From the NCBI RefSeq assembly GCF_032884065.1, contig NC_088881.1, positions 5,224,171-5,288,170 on the forward strand: a stretch of DNA of 64,000 nucleotides, written 5' to 3'. Positions 35,030 through 47,439 of this stretch are shown here, piece after piece. The notes under the pieces are model-generated. The model was not told where the DNA came from, did no database searches, and saw only the letters and a program-made list of their open reading frames with translations. How positions within the stretch are numbered: the stretch's first letter is position 1; each line of letters starts with the position of its first letter. Source of the DNA: Artemia franciscana. Taxonomy: Eukaryota; Arthropoda; Branchiopoda; Anostraca; Artemiidae. The position numbers were made by a program, and so were the translations under genes.

Positions 35030-37415
35030 AGAGGAAAGTTGAGATGGCTAGGGCTTGTTTTCCTCAGGTCTCACAGAAAAAAACAGTTACATCATTATAT
35101 AAGTCCTCTTCCATAGGCAGGCTACAAAAACTAAAGATTTTCTGTAAGTATACTAGTTAGGTCTTTTATAAGTCTGACCTTCACTGATTAATCAACCACA
35201 CCATCTCATGAGTAATATTATTAAGAATTATTGGGCAAATTGTCCAAAGCTTTTGCAAACTTCCCTCCACTGCATTTGAACAGTCAAATAATTTCCAGTT
35301 ATTTCTAAGCTGTTGTACAGTGTAGCCTTTAAGCTTTTGTAGCATTAGATATGAGCCTTTAACATTTGTGCCTGATTTTTGTTTCTGAAAAGGAAAGGGA
35401 ATAATTGGTTTAGGTTATGGGAGATTGACATTTGAGGATTGATATTCTTCAGCAGGGTGAATTGCAAGGTCTTCTATATTGTAGACTAGAGGTTTTCTTC
35501 TATGTTTAACGTCTACAGTACTTGAGCCCCGTTTTTACGCCAAACAAATCTAATATAGAGTTTGATAAGATTGTGCAGATCATTATTTTGAGGGCTGTGT
35601 TCAATCAGGGGTTTTGTCTTCGCAGACCCCATGTTTAGCGATGCTATTTGGGCACATTACAATTTTGAAGAACCATGTCCAGCACGCTTGGAACTCGTAA
35701 GACAAAAACGTTTTACAGTTTGGCTGGGTTAAACATAGAGAACCTGAAAACGATTTTTTTCAAACCGTTTTAAATCCTATATCTGAAAACACAACTTTGG
35801 TTGTACATACCCCCCCCCCACCCCCAATAAGATTATTTAGCAAGATTTTGTGCATCCTAAAGGCAGGAGCACAATAAAAGAAAAAGAAAAATTCCAGTAT
35901 TTCACTAGTTCTGTGGTTCTTTAGAAGTTTGATGACAAAAGTTGGGTTAATACCAAGAATCAGGTGCAACTAGATAGCACAACCATACAAAAGGTTAAAA
36001 TGAGGCTGATGACTGAGGCAATCAGTGATGACTTAAAACAGCAGCCAATTGACAGAATATGAGTGCATAACAAGAATAGCAACACAAAATGTTGATCATG
36101 AGGTTATAATGACAAGAAAAGCAAGGTAGGGAAAATGAGGTAGGTAGTCAGGTAAACCTTGCAGGGTAGGAAAAATTAGGTAGGTATACCTCAAAGTTAT
36201 TCCAATTAAATAGAAGAGCTTCAGATTTTTCAGGGTTAAATTCCAAACCCAGTTTAGCATTTTCACTCTCAAGAATGCCCAAGTTTTCTTAATATGCTGC
36301 ATTGTCCTGCTAAAATCAAGAATATCATCAACATAAGAGACAAGTGTCACCTTTGTTGCTTCCTCAATACATGAGGATACGTATTTTGCAAGAGCATCTA
36401 AGACGCCATAGTTAAATAGAGCAGGCAAAGCGATAGAACCTTCACGTGTATCCCTATAAACAGAGGCAAAATCGTCCAGATCATTTGATTGGCTACTGGG
36501 ACCAGTATATGTGTGTAAATGGTAACCAAAGTGGATTTGTAATTTTAATGCATGTTTTGAGCTGCAAATGTAAGTTTCTCAAGGTGCAGATAACACAGGT
36601 GGAATAGATCAAGAACGTTGATCAAGATGAAAAATGGTTCTTTTTGCCATGTGAAGAGGCATGGCTTTGCATACCAATGAGTCAAATACACACATAACAT
36701 TATATACTGCTAGAACAAGATTTTCTCCAGCCAGTTCAACTTCCGTCAAGACCTGAGCTACAGCCCTAAGTATTTCAGCCCACCCTATTTTGTTTTGAAA
36801 ACCAAACTGGTTAGACAGAATGATATACTTCTCCTTTAATTCATGAATAAAAAGCAGCTCAGAAACTTTACAAAATGTAATCGAGATTTTTATACGCCTA
36901 TAGTCCAAACAAAGAATGTTAAATTTGCAATTCTTGATAGAAACAGCATCACCAGAGAAAAAAGGTGAAGATAATATAAAATTATCGACGATCATCTGCG
37001 CAAGAAGATCCAGGTGCAAAATGAGCAAAGGGGTTCATAGGGTAACATGTAACAGACTAATCTTATCAATACCAAACAAAACATTCTGTTTCAGCTTGGA
37101 GATCACTGTTAGTATAGCTTGCACTGTAATAATGTAATGAGACTTAAGGCAATAATGTAAAAATTCAATTAGGATTCAAATTTGGACTCATAATTGAATC
37201 TGGTGCAGCAAATTCATCTGCAAAAAGCAGTTTTCCTATCAGATAGGGAGATATCAGAAGCATTGGAAGTATTTAAATATGTGGAGTTTGGTGGAGAAAG
37301 GAGCTTTCTAAGAGAATTGAGCAAAGCAGAATCTCTAAATAAGTATGAATCAACAATGCTAGCAGAATGACGAGCTAACTCAATTGGAAAAGCTTTTTTG
37401 TAGAAAGCCAAATAT
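35030..37415 (-). mobile_element. Decayed LINE of a second lineage
   Basis: Minus-strand pieces in order: a linker (37214-37411), the reverse-transcriptase fingers and palm (36609-37028, with FGFQNKIGWAEILRAVAQVL and LVLAVYNVMCVFDSLV), motif B (VYRDTREGSIALPALFN, about 36420-36475), an intact YVDD box (36324-36335) followed by ILDFSRTMQHIKKTWAFLR, and a worn C-terminal end with LFDCSNAVEG and LWTICPIILN near 35220-35330. Motif A has Asn for its first Asp. Many stops and frameshifts. The RT differs clearly from the two LINEs at 44.8-49.7 kb. Confidence 0.75.
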
Positions 37416-37802
37416 CATTCAAAACACTCAACCTAAGACAATCTATATTCGAAAGCCCCAGAGTTACTTAATATTTCAAGCTGCAACAGATAAACAGGTA
37501 CACAGTAATTTAGAAAGAAAAGAAAGATTAAGAAGACTCAGAACATGTTTAGGTCAGCTAGGATACTCTTTCAATGAAATGCTTTCCCGAAAACATTTTA
37601 GCCTACTCTGAATATGTAGGCAGTGTCATATCTAACCTCTAGCTTAAATCTTTTTTACTTAAACTTATTCCTTAGTTATTAATAATTATCATCCTTAAAT
37701 TTAATCATTAATTAAACTTAATTATTATTCTGAAAACTTATTAGATCTTGAGTGCATATACAGCTTAAACTATATACTCTGGAATGGCATATTTGTAGAT
37801 AT

Positions 37803-38190
37803 GTTATAGTGAATGTCTGGAAATTGGTTAATGTTGACATTCACTGGTGAATGTCCGCAATACCTTTTTTCTCCTTGGATCAGTGTTGTCAGTCAATTTT
37901 TCAATTTAATACAAAGTTTGATGATGACACATTAGCTTAGATTAGCTTAGGTTTGGTTAGACGAGGTTAGGTTGGTTTAGGTTAGCTTAAGCTAGGTTTT
38001 TAACCCATTTCTGATATTTAGAACCAAATATAACCTAAACTAAACTAATCTAAACTAACAAAATCTAACCTAACTTTTACCATCATAGATTGCATAAGAC
38101 TAAAAAAGCTGACTCACAAAGCTAATTGAATCGAAGCAGAGAAAAACGAATTTTGAACAGTCACCAGTGAATTTTGACATTCACCATAAC
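37803..38190. mobile_element. TIR element with TTAGGTT-rich interior
   Basis: Left end GTTATAGTGAATGTC and right end GACATTCACCATAAC are inverted repeats; flanks AGATAT and AGATAC may be a target duplication. A second inverted pair (TTCACTGGTGAATGTC and CACCAGTGAATTTT) lies just inside. The interior has GGTTAGGTTGGTTTAGGTT on one side and AACCTAAACTAAAC-type sequence on the other, so the whole 388 bases can fold back. No coding content. Confidence 0.7.
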
Positions 38191-38370
38191 AGATACCAGC
38201 ACCATACACACCACACACACACCAGATACGCATACCATAACAGATACAGATGCTAGCACTTGCACTGTTTTGAAGCTAAGGAAATAAACTATACGGCTGA
38301 AAAAATCTTTATCTTATGTCCTGTTCTCTAGACCCTAGTGGTTTCTAGGGTTTCAAGAATTTGCATGTTT

Positions 38371-38692
38371 TAGGAAAAACGAAGAAAAACATTAAACAAT
38401 TAAGAAAACCAAGAGATCCAGGGTTTTTTTTAGCTAGTTGAAAAAGCAAAGCAAAAAGACCAAAACAGATATTTCAGCAAGGACCTCTGCAATGTTGTCC
38501 TTAGTGGTCAAACACAGCATCAAAAAAAAGAAATTTTTTTCCATGTCTCAGCACCAAGAATGGCTTGGCAAAAATCATTGATAAAATATCTGTTTTGTTG
38601 CTCTGCTTCGTTTTATTTTGACTGGCTGAAAATCCTCTTTGTTCTCTTGTTTTTCTTAATTGTTTTATATTTTTTCGTTTTTCATCAAACGT
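38371..38692. repeat. Imperfect palindromic element
   Basis: AAAAACGAAGAAAAACATTA and AACAATTAAG on the left are mirrored by CTTAATTGTTTTATATTTTT and CGTTTTT on the right; AAAACAGATATTT (38462) is mirrored by AAATATCTGTTTT (38584). The centre holds CATGTCTCAGCACC. MITE-like; termini not sharply defined. Confidence 0.5.
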
Positions 38693-38699
38693 TATGGTA

Positions 38700-39480
38700 T
38701 AGCCAGTGTGGTCTTCAAACGTTTTTACAAAAAGGATATACAAGACAATAGTCCCAATTTAGTGTTTATTAACTCAATATATTAAATATTACGGATGTAG
38801 TCATTTCAAGAAATGGGCTTTGTTCTTAAAAAGAATTTGTTTTTTATGATTTTATGATTTACTGAGTGAAGCTGACAGGGTAAAATAGAATTTATATAAG
38901 CTTGACTGACCTTAAACATATCAACTCCTCAGTAACATTAAACATGCGTTATAAAGAAAATAGCATATAGCTTGATAAATATACCAAGCCATTGACCACT
39001 CCCTAAATACTTAAGTCAGGTCTAGTGTCTTCAATATTATCTGAAAACCACTATCTAATCCAAGCATTGATCTTATCAATAGCCTATGGGATTTTTTAGC
39101 AGCAAAAAAGGTGCTCCAATTGGTTAGTGGATGACAGGATTTCTTATACCAAACCAGGGGATGCCTCCCCTCCCTGCTGAATTTACCACTGTTAGGAGTT
39201 ATAGATTAACCTACTTATTTTTGACAAAGATGTCATTTCAGGTGTATCACCAAGGTAATCGGCCAGAAGATATAAAAGGACCATATTCGATATTTTTAAC
39301 TGCAAGACCATTTTTGGAATTGTCAGGTAACAACTAGATAGCTCTTTTCTACCAGAAGAGCATGCAGCAACTAGACTTTGACAGATGGAAAATACCTTAG
39401 ATTGCAGCTTGGAGCGAATCTTGGGGATTTTCCATCCTTGTCATGCTCTGTTATGACTTCTTTAGGTTGTTTGATGTGGT
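38700..39480. other. No gene recognised
   Basis: AT-rich, no clear repeats seen. The part nearest 39480 is probably 3' UTR of the LINE fragment that ends there. Confidence 0.35.
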
Positions 39481-39489
39481 TGCTTGCTA

Positions 39490-39745
39490 TATTTGGGTTG
39501 AGGACTAAACAGCTTCCCAGTTGTACAGGAACTCTTGCTGTTGCCATTCTTTGTCTTGCTTGAACGCACCTGTCAAATCAGTAGCCACTGTATCTTTGGA
39601 CTGTTGATTCCACAAGTTTGTTACTTGTTGGCTGAAAAAATGGCTTCTTTTTCGGATTGAGGAGTGTTTCTTGAAGATTTTCTTGGAATGCCTCTTGTCA
39701 CAAAACGTTCTGGGGAGAGGGAAGGGGAGGGGCAAGGAGACCAGG
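39490..39745 (-). mobile_element. C-terminal end of a CR1/Jockey-like LINE
   Basis: The minus frame reads KRHSKKIFKKHSSIRKRSHF then FSQQVTNLWNQQSKDTVATD and DKEWQQQEFLYNWEA, the characteristic last domain of the same kind of LINE as at 44.8-46.7 kb (FFSQRVVNNWNQLSQETVSA and LDKEWEAK there). 5'-truncated. Confidence 0.7.
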
Positions 39746-40294
39746 GAAAATATTTTTGGAAATAATTGTGGGCCATAATCATTTCGCCACGTTTCCTCCG
39801 GTTTGTGGAGTAGGAAGCTTCAAGTGACGTAACGGTTCTTCATATGAGAAACTCTTTGTATGTTCTTATATGCACATATAAGAATTCCTGACTGCTAATA
39901 AAGTAGTCAACTAACTTGGCAAAGTAATTCTCAATGTTATCCCCTGCTTCTTTTTAAAAAGGGCTTAGGACAGTCCAACCAACCGCAATATTCTTTTTTG
40001 GTTTGGGCCAATTATTAACACTATACAGCATAAAGAAAGACATCAATGATTACTTTTTTTAATGACAGTCTATACTACTATTAACTGCCAAAAAATCATA
40101 CAGTGTCCTGTAAGTCCCTATGACTTCTTGCTGATTGGTTTTAAGCTGGTTTAATTGTTTTGTTTTGACTTGACAGCAGGGATAGGGCGAAGTCCCTATT
40201 TCACTTTTGGATGGAAAAAGCCACTTTTTACAAACTCCTGAAATAAGACTTAGCTACAGCACTCATTCACCAGATACACACACCTTTGAGGTGC

Positions 40295-40815
40295 AATTTA
40301 CAAGATGTAAAAAGAGATTCAGAGATTTTAACATTGCTTTTGTCAATGCAGTAATGTCATCAAGACAAATTTAATAACTAAAATATCAGATGATTTCTTG
40401 GAAGCATTCATGTTGATGTCACGTGAGTGCAAGCTGGTTGATTCATGGCAGTTTGAACATTTTTTAGAAGATGTGAAAAGATATTCAAAGACTTTAACAT
40501 TGCTTTTGTCAATGCAGTAATCTCATTAAGACAAATTTAAGAATTACAATATCGGATGATTTCTTGGAAGCATTCATATTGATGTCATGTAAGGAGGACT
40601 GCTTGATTCAAGGCAGTTGGAAGATTTCTTAGAAGATGTGAAAAGAGATTCAAAGAATTTAACATTGCTTTTGTCAAATATCAGGTGACCTCTTGGAAGC
40701 ATTCATGTTGATGTCATGTGAGCAGGAGCTGACTGAGTCATGGCAGACTGAAGGTTTTACATGGCAGTTTGAAGATTATAGCATGGCAGATTCATGGTAC
40801 TTTGAAGATTACAGC
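40295..40815. repeat. Tandem repeat, three ~167 bp units
   Basis: AAGATGTAAAAAGAGATTCA, TTAACATTGCTTTTGTCAAT, GATTTCTTGGAAGCATTCAT and TTGATGTCATGTGAG repeat at about 40303, 40470 and 40636; the third has lost about 45 bases. It ends with short GGCAGTTTGAAGATTA repeats. Confidence 0.8.
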
Positions 40816-41699
40816 TAAAAATATAATGCCTGGCACACAAAATGATTAGCAGTATCTGTCCCTTTCCTACTTTAAGCCTACCTTTTACCAGTTTGCCAGC
40901 CCTAGAGACTTATCACAATTTCTAGTGATTTTTTATGTTATCTAAGCCCAAAAATCGCTAAAGCAGGTTGTAAATCACTAGATTATTGAAGAAAAACACT
41001 AAACCAACGAATAAATCACTCAAATCTAGTGTTTTGTTTTACTGGGTGGCAACCCTGCATCTTACTAAGCAGGTAGTACTAATATACCTAGTTGTGCAAA
41101 TTTCAGCACAAATGACACAGCCCACTTTCCACCCATTATTCAAGGCCTTTTCTGATTAAAAACGAATATACAAAACAAATTCCTTCTAGGTAGGGCTGTC
41201 TAACCCAAATGCCCCCTTAGCTTTTCAATCCCAGTCCACCTATGCTCCTAGTTAAAATTTATGGTAATCCCTTCTGCTGCATTCTATTTAAAATTTAATT
41301 TTACCAGTAATATATCAAAATGCAGTAGGAATACTGTGGCCTATTTTTGTTTAAGAGTTTGTAAAAAGTGATTTCTTCCATTTAAAAGTGATTTGAGCCA
41401 TTCCTTGTGGCCAATTATACATAGAGCATTTAAGCCAACTGAGAATCAGACAGCAAGAAGTAAAAAGGATCATCAGTTGAACGTAGTCTCTGTGTAAACC
41501 TTGGCAACACCTAGGTCACAGCATAGTTTCTCACTTGGGAATATTCTTCTATTATAGCCCTATCATGGGCTATAATAGGGATACCAGATATAATCCTGGG
41601 CTATCTACAAAAGTTGGCTGAGTTTTTCTTTTTTTCAAATTAACTTTATGGAAAAAGTTTTGATGAGAAATAAGCACCAAAATAATGCAAAACTTTTTT

Positions 41700-43015
41700 T
41701 TAGGCCTTATAGACAAATACATTAAAGTGATTAGTGCTATGTACAAGGATAACACTGATATAGTTAAGGTAGGAAATGAGGCTAGCAGTGTTTTGTATTA
41801 AACCAGGAGTTAAGCAGGGTTGTGTTCTTACCCCCTTTATATGGATCATTTTGATGAACTTTGTCTTGAGGAGCACAGGAAAGGCAATGGGAGAATACAG
41901 AATCAAATGGGGAAGAAAAACTTTCCTGAACTTAGATTATGCTGATGATTTAAGCCTCCTAGTTGAAAGTTTCAGCAAAATGAATGAACTTTTTTTGTAT
42001 GTGCTAGTGGTTAGTGCTGTTTTATTCATTTATTCTTCCAATAGCTTCTAAGCTAAGAGCTTAAAAGCTATTCTTGTAGTAATTAGTGCTAGACAGAAGC
42101 ACCTCATTGCTGTAATCATGTTAGGAAATGAGGTTAGAAGCTGGTTGTGTATTGAATCAGGAGTTAAGGAGAGTAGCATTCTATCCCAACTTATATGGAC
42201 CATCTTGATGGACTTTGTCTGCAGAAAATCAAAAATGCTACGGGTGATCACGTAATCAAATAGGGAAGTACAAACCTCTTAGACTTATGGTATGCTGATG
42301 ATTTGAGTGTCATAGACAAAAATATTAGCAAAATAAATGATTTTTCAGATGTTTTTAGGACTTAGGGCATGGGAATAGACATGAAAATTATTATCAGAAA
42401 ACTAAGGTGCTTAGCATAGGAATAAGTAATGATGTTGGGTAAGAATAAGATTGATCAAGTGGACAGATTGACTTACTTAGGTAGCATTATTATTAAAGAT
42501 GGTGAGGGTACAATAGCCAAGACCCAGGGTGTTTTTTTATACATTTGAAAAAAGTTTGGAAGAATAGGAAGATAAGTCTGCAAACCAAGATTAGAACAAT
42601 GGGCAATGATGACAGTTGTCAAGTATTACACTGAAACGTGGATAACTTGTGGTTCTTTCCTGCTTTGTGGGCTATGTTGAGATAGCCCAGATATGTTGGG
42701 AGATATGTGTAGATATGATAGCCTGTGTGTAGATATGTCCAGTGGATGAAGGATGACAGACTGCCAGATATTATCATTTTAGGCTGGCCTTCTACAGCTA
42801 AACAAAAAGCAGGTGGTCCCTAAAACGGATGGGAGGAGGTTGTAAGGAAGGATTTAAGGGAAAGTGGAGCTTTTTAGGAGGGTGTAACGAAAGGGGATTA
42901 AAAAATATCAGGATGGAGGAGTAGCATATGGAGCAGTATGGAGGAGTAGCATACACAGTTGTGCTGACCTCAGGCAGCTTGGTGTTGCAGTGAGTTGTTT
43001 ATAGTAATAGTAAAA
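41700..43015 (+). mobile_element. Two tandem RTE-like LINE 3' fragments
   Basis: Fragment 1 (about 41700-42020) reads CIKPGVKQGCVLTPFIWIIL then FLNLDYADDLSLLVESFSKM, motifs B and C of a reverse transcriptase. Fragment 2 starts about 42060 and reads through the same region again (SWLCIESGVK..., LWYADDLSVIDKNISKIND), then on through IDQVDRLTYLGSIIIKDGEG to a 3' end at 43010 whose DNA (TTGTGCTGACCTCAGGCAGC) matches the fragment at 10806-10985. Both are full of stops and shifts. Confidence 0.75.
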
Positions 43016-43619
43016 CAACACCTGCAGCATATAACAATTCCATGGAATTAGAATAAAACCTAGATAACATCCACTATAGTACACTTAGATAGAATTTGAT
43101 ATTGGCTACCATGACATGTAGTTGGAGTCAGGGTGCACATATACATGTGTGACCAAGTGAAAAAATATACATGGGGACAAAAACCTCATGAAACCTAGAA
43201 ATGGTAGTTCTTTAGTACCTTCTATACTGAGGAATGCCCATAGACTAATTCAACTAAAATCTAACATCACACAATGAGATAAAAAATTCTAATAAAAATT
43301 ATTTTGTAATAGACTGACTTAAGCTGAGTTAAAATTTTCACAAACAAAAACCACTCTCTGCAACCTAGGGATGTGTCCAAACAAATAAAATCAACTACAA
43401 AGAAGCAGTGATCACTGGAAGCCATTAAAGAAATTCAAATCATACAGCCTCTGGAGAAGAAGCAAGTTGTACCTTTTCAAGCAACCAGGCAGAATATGTA
43501 ATTAACAAATCAATTTAAGCAATAGATGACAAGTTTTACAATTAACTATCATGTTACTATCTACTGCATTAACTGTCAATTTTTGGAAATGTGTGATTGT
43601 AGAATATCAACTTAATCCT

Positions 43620-44770
43620 ATAGGCCCTTGTTACTAAGGAAAGCTAAAGATAACAGCTTGACAAAACCTTCTCAGTCAAGGTCCTGGATTCATTCTTGAA
43701 AGTTTAATTCACCTAACCTCAACTGATATTGATGAAATTAATAAACAGAAAAACGCCTAGGAAATACATAATTTGAACTAAATATTTGGGATAAATTATA
43801 ACCTAGAGAAAGCTCCTTCAAAATGTGTTAACTACAGTTTTTCCATATATTATAAAGTAAGAATTATTTTCTTTACATGTTTCCTTCTCAATTGCCTTAA
43901 TTTTAGGCTAATACCACAGCCAATTTGAGATTAGGAACCAGACTGTCCAATTAAACCTATAAAAGACATATTTTGATTGAAATAGGGTCAATAAGCCTGA
44001 GTTGTTTAGACACAAGATACTACCCCATATACATTTTTAACAGAGAGTCTTCTAAGCCCTTGATACTAAGGAAAGTTAAAGATAGTAGCTTCACAACACC
44101 TTCCCAGTCAGGTTCCTGGATTCATCCTTGAAAGTTTGATTCACCTAACAAAACCACAGTAATTTTCAGACAAGCTAAGTTGTGTTATCTTAGAAAGTGG
44201 TTAGGAAAATAAGACTTTGAATAATGAATCAAGGGCCAAAAATATTACACTGGGAAGGTATTACAAAGTTATTATCTTAACTCTCCTATGATTTCTAAGT
44301 CTTATTACCCCCATTGCAATTTAAAATTGTACTTTAATTTTCAGTTTTCTTTTTCTTTGATTTCAGTTGTGAAACTGTAGTTCCTGTTGTTGAAGTAGAA
44401 TTTTAAGCTATATGAATATTTTTTTTTTAATCTAGGAAATGTCTTTGCAGATCTTTGAAACTTCATAAATTTGGAAATTGGGATTGAGCATGGTTGTGAA
44501 GCTGAAAATACTTTTCTTTGACTTCATTTGGCTAAACAAAAGACTTATATTCCAAGGTTTCACTTTTATACAAAGTTTTAATAAGCTTGTCAAAGATCAG
44601 TACCCTCAAAAGGGAGAAGGGGTGGATATGGGTACTTCTTCCTTGGACAGACTTTAGACTGTAGATCCATCCCCAATTTTTTTTTCTAAACTGACCACAT
44701 TCCAAGGTAGCATAAAGCAGCTCATTTAGAATTTTGTCAAAGACATTTCCAAAATGTGACTTAAATACAC
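43620..44770. repeat. Direct repeats and copy of the 53-55 kb repeat family
   Basis: TACTAAGGAAAGCTAAAGAT then GGATTCATTCTTGAAAGTTT at 43630-43725 recurs at 44060-44150. 44330-44770 (TTTCTTTGATTTCAGTTGTG, GGAAATGTCTTTGCAGATCT, GTGAAGCTGAAAATACTTTT, GTAGATCCATCCC) matches the family at 53.1-55.5 kb. Confidence 0.65.
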
Positions 44771-44786
44771 CTTTACCAGAGTGAAT

Positions 44787-46681
44787 AGGAAAAAAGAGAT
44801 AAGCCTGGTCACTATGAAAAGTATGTTCAAGCTCGGAACAGACTACGAAAATTAACTAAACAACTGTACCAAAATTTTGAGCTTGGACTTGCCAATGAAT
44901 GCAAGAGTAACCCAAAAAAGTTTTGGAATTACGTCTCTAGTAAAGACCACGCTAGGTGCTGTGTTAAACGCCTCACTACTGATGATGGAGGAGAAGTGAC
45001 TGACACCCAGAAACTAGCAAACTTACTAAACAACCAGTTTGGTTCTGTCTTCACAACAGAACCAGATAGTGAGCATCCACCCCCTCCTAAATATCTCATA
45101 CCGTCTCCCATGAGTACGGTTGTTATCACTGTACCTATGGTGGAAAAGAGGCTAAAAAACCTTGATGCCAACAAATCGGCCGGCCCCGACGGAATCCACC
45201 TGAGGTTGCTCAAAGAAACAGCCACCGAGATTTTCCCTGCTTTGTGCCATCTATTTCAGTTTTCTCTTGATTGCAGAGTTGTTCCCTCACAATGGAAGAC
45301 TGCTTATGTTACACCCATATTCAAAAAGGGTGACTGGTCTAAAGCTGAAAACTACAGACCTATAAGCCTTACATCTGCTGTCACTAAGGTTTTAGAGAGA
45401 ATTGTCAATGACACACTTCTCAAGCACCTAGTTTCCAACAGCATTATCTTGGACAACCAACATGGTTTTCTCCCCGGGAAGTCAGTCGAAACCAACCTAC
45501 TTGAAACTTAAGAGCTAATTACTCAGCTTCTTGACAGAGGATTTCCTGTCAACCTAATTCTACTAGACATTGCCAAAGCTTTTGACCAAGTCCCCCATAG
45601 TTGTTTGCACTCCAAACTTACAGCCGTGGGCATTGATAAGAAACTAGTCAACTGGCTAATGGACTTCCTTGGTGGCAGAACGCAAAAGGTTTGGCTCTTT
45701 ACCACGGACGGAGAAAAGATCTATTCAACACCTTGCCAAGTTCTGAGTGGCGTCCCTCAAGGAACTGTCCTTGGACCGACCTTATTCCTCATCTATATCA
45801 ATGACCTGGTAGCTGAAACAAAAAACCATTTGACTCTTTACGCTGACGACTCCAAGCTATTTGGTACTGCAGAAAACATTAGCCTACAAGCCAATTTCAA
45901 CCAAATTCAAGCATGGGCAGATAAATGGCTTCTGTCCTTCAACATCTCAAAGTGCATCACTCTTCATTTCAGCCGTGGTAATCCGCAGCACCAGTACACT
46001 ATGTACAATGGCAAAACGTCATCAACAGTCTTGATTCCTACTTTTAGTAGTGGTAGAGACCTGGGAGTCCTGTTGGATAACAGCTGAAAATTCCACAAGC
46101 ACACTGCTAAAGCAGTTTCAAAGGCAAATGCAAATTTGGGACTCCTGAAAAGAACCGTCAGTAGTCAATTCTCCAAAGTTTTTCTGAAATTATATAAAGC
46201 TCTGGTCAGGCCAATCCTAGATTTTGGAACATGCCTTGCTGGTCCTTTTTACAAGAGTGACATCCAGCTTGTTGAGGGTGTCCAGAGGAGAGCCACCAAA
46301 TGCATCGATGGTTTATGCAGTCAGCCCTACTGCAGAAGATTACAATCTGTTAACCTCCCAACACTCGTTTTTCAGCGTAGGCGTAACAACATGCTGCTCA
46401 CCTACAGGTACCTCCAGCAAGCAGATCAGAAGCTGTTCACTTTCTCTCCCCACCAAAAGCAAACATGAGGACTTTTCAAAAAGCTGTTCAAATCCAGTGT
46501 TAACACCAAAGTCCAACTAGATTTTTTCAGCCAGCGAGTGGTGAACAATTGGAACCAACTAAGCCAAGAAACAGTCTCAGCAACCTCACCCAAGGAATTC
46601 AAAAAGAGGCTCGACAAGGAATGGGAGGCCAAACCATGGAGATTCCAGTGGGAAAATCCCTGCCAGCCCTCACTACCATAA
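44787..46681 (+). pseudogene. CR1/Jockey-like LINE reverse transcriptase, three stops
   Basis: One frame runs from just after a TAG at about 44785 to a natural stop at 46681, interrupted only by TAA at 45509-45511, TGA at 46085-46087 and TGA at 46466-46468. Domains in order: linker helix (EKYVQARNRLRKLTKQLYQN), NKSAGPDGIHLRLLKE, WKTAYVTPIFKKGDWSKAEN with YRPISLTS, motif A LILLDIAKAFDQVPHS, motif B VLSGVPQGTVLGPTLF, intact YADD at 45839-45850, thumb, and the C-terminal FFSQRVVNNWNQLSQETVSA. The endonuclease is absent (5' truncation). Few disabling changes suggest a fairly recent copy. Confidence 0.9.
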
Positions 46682-47030
46682 CAGTTGTGGAAGACAATAG
46701 AGTTGGCTTGGAGGATGATGTGGCTTGTCATACCCAACCATCTCACACCTCTGTCTGAAGTTGCTGTTGTGTGGTGGTGCCAACTCTAAATCGCTGGAGA
46801 ATGGTCCTTGAACCATACCTACCATGTGATCACCATTACCAAGTGGGCTTAAATTACACCTCTCCAGCACTCTCTAGTCCCTATGGTTTGTCGCTTGACC
46901 TTAGCACAGCAACCAGATCTATCACCATCATCAACTACAGAGCATCACAGTTCTCACAACAAATTTGCTCTGAAGTGCAAATTAAGGTAATTAAGATAAT
47001 ATACATAAATAAGCTACTTCAAAATGCCTT
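46682..47030 (+). other. 3' UTR of the LINE at 44.8 kb
   Basis: Non-coding sequence ending CAAATTAAGGTAATTAAGAT, which matches the 3' end of the neighbouring LINE (CAATTTAAGGTAATAAAAGT at 49720), as expected for related non-LTR elements sharing a 3' end. Confidence 0.6.
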
Positions 47031-47439
47031 CTTGTAACCTACTTTAAGTCTAGGCTCTTGTTCTAAGGTAAGACCCCTAGTACTTCTCCAGTGCCCAATC
47101 TTGGCCAGATATTATAATTAATTTTCCCTATACATTGACAATAGGCTCCTAATCTTGACAGCAGGCTGTATATTTCCTAGGGTAAAAGACCAATTTTTGG
47201 GAAAGACCCCTTTTCTTTGGCATTCTGGAAAAATAGAAATAGGTTTCAGTACCACCCCTATTTTACTACAGCATCATGCAATGGGAGGGTAATAACAATA
47301 GCCCTACCTTCTTTGTGAAATTTTCACCAAAAATTTGTCAGCATGAATTTAAAATGTGGTCTCACTTTTAACAGGCAATTAAAAAGAAAAAATTATACTA
47401 GTGATTATAGTGATGTTAGAGAATATTAGTGATTTTTAG

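Noticed and set aside
37930-38065. TTAGG-like runs as a possible telomere remnant
   Set aside because: Units are irregular, occur in both orientations inside a TIR element, and the window continues normally on both sides.
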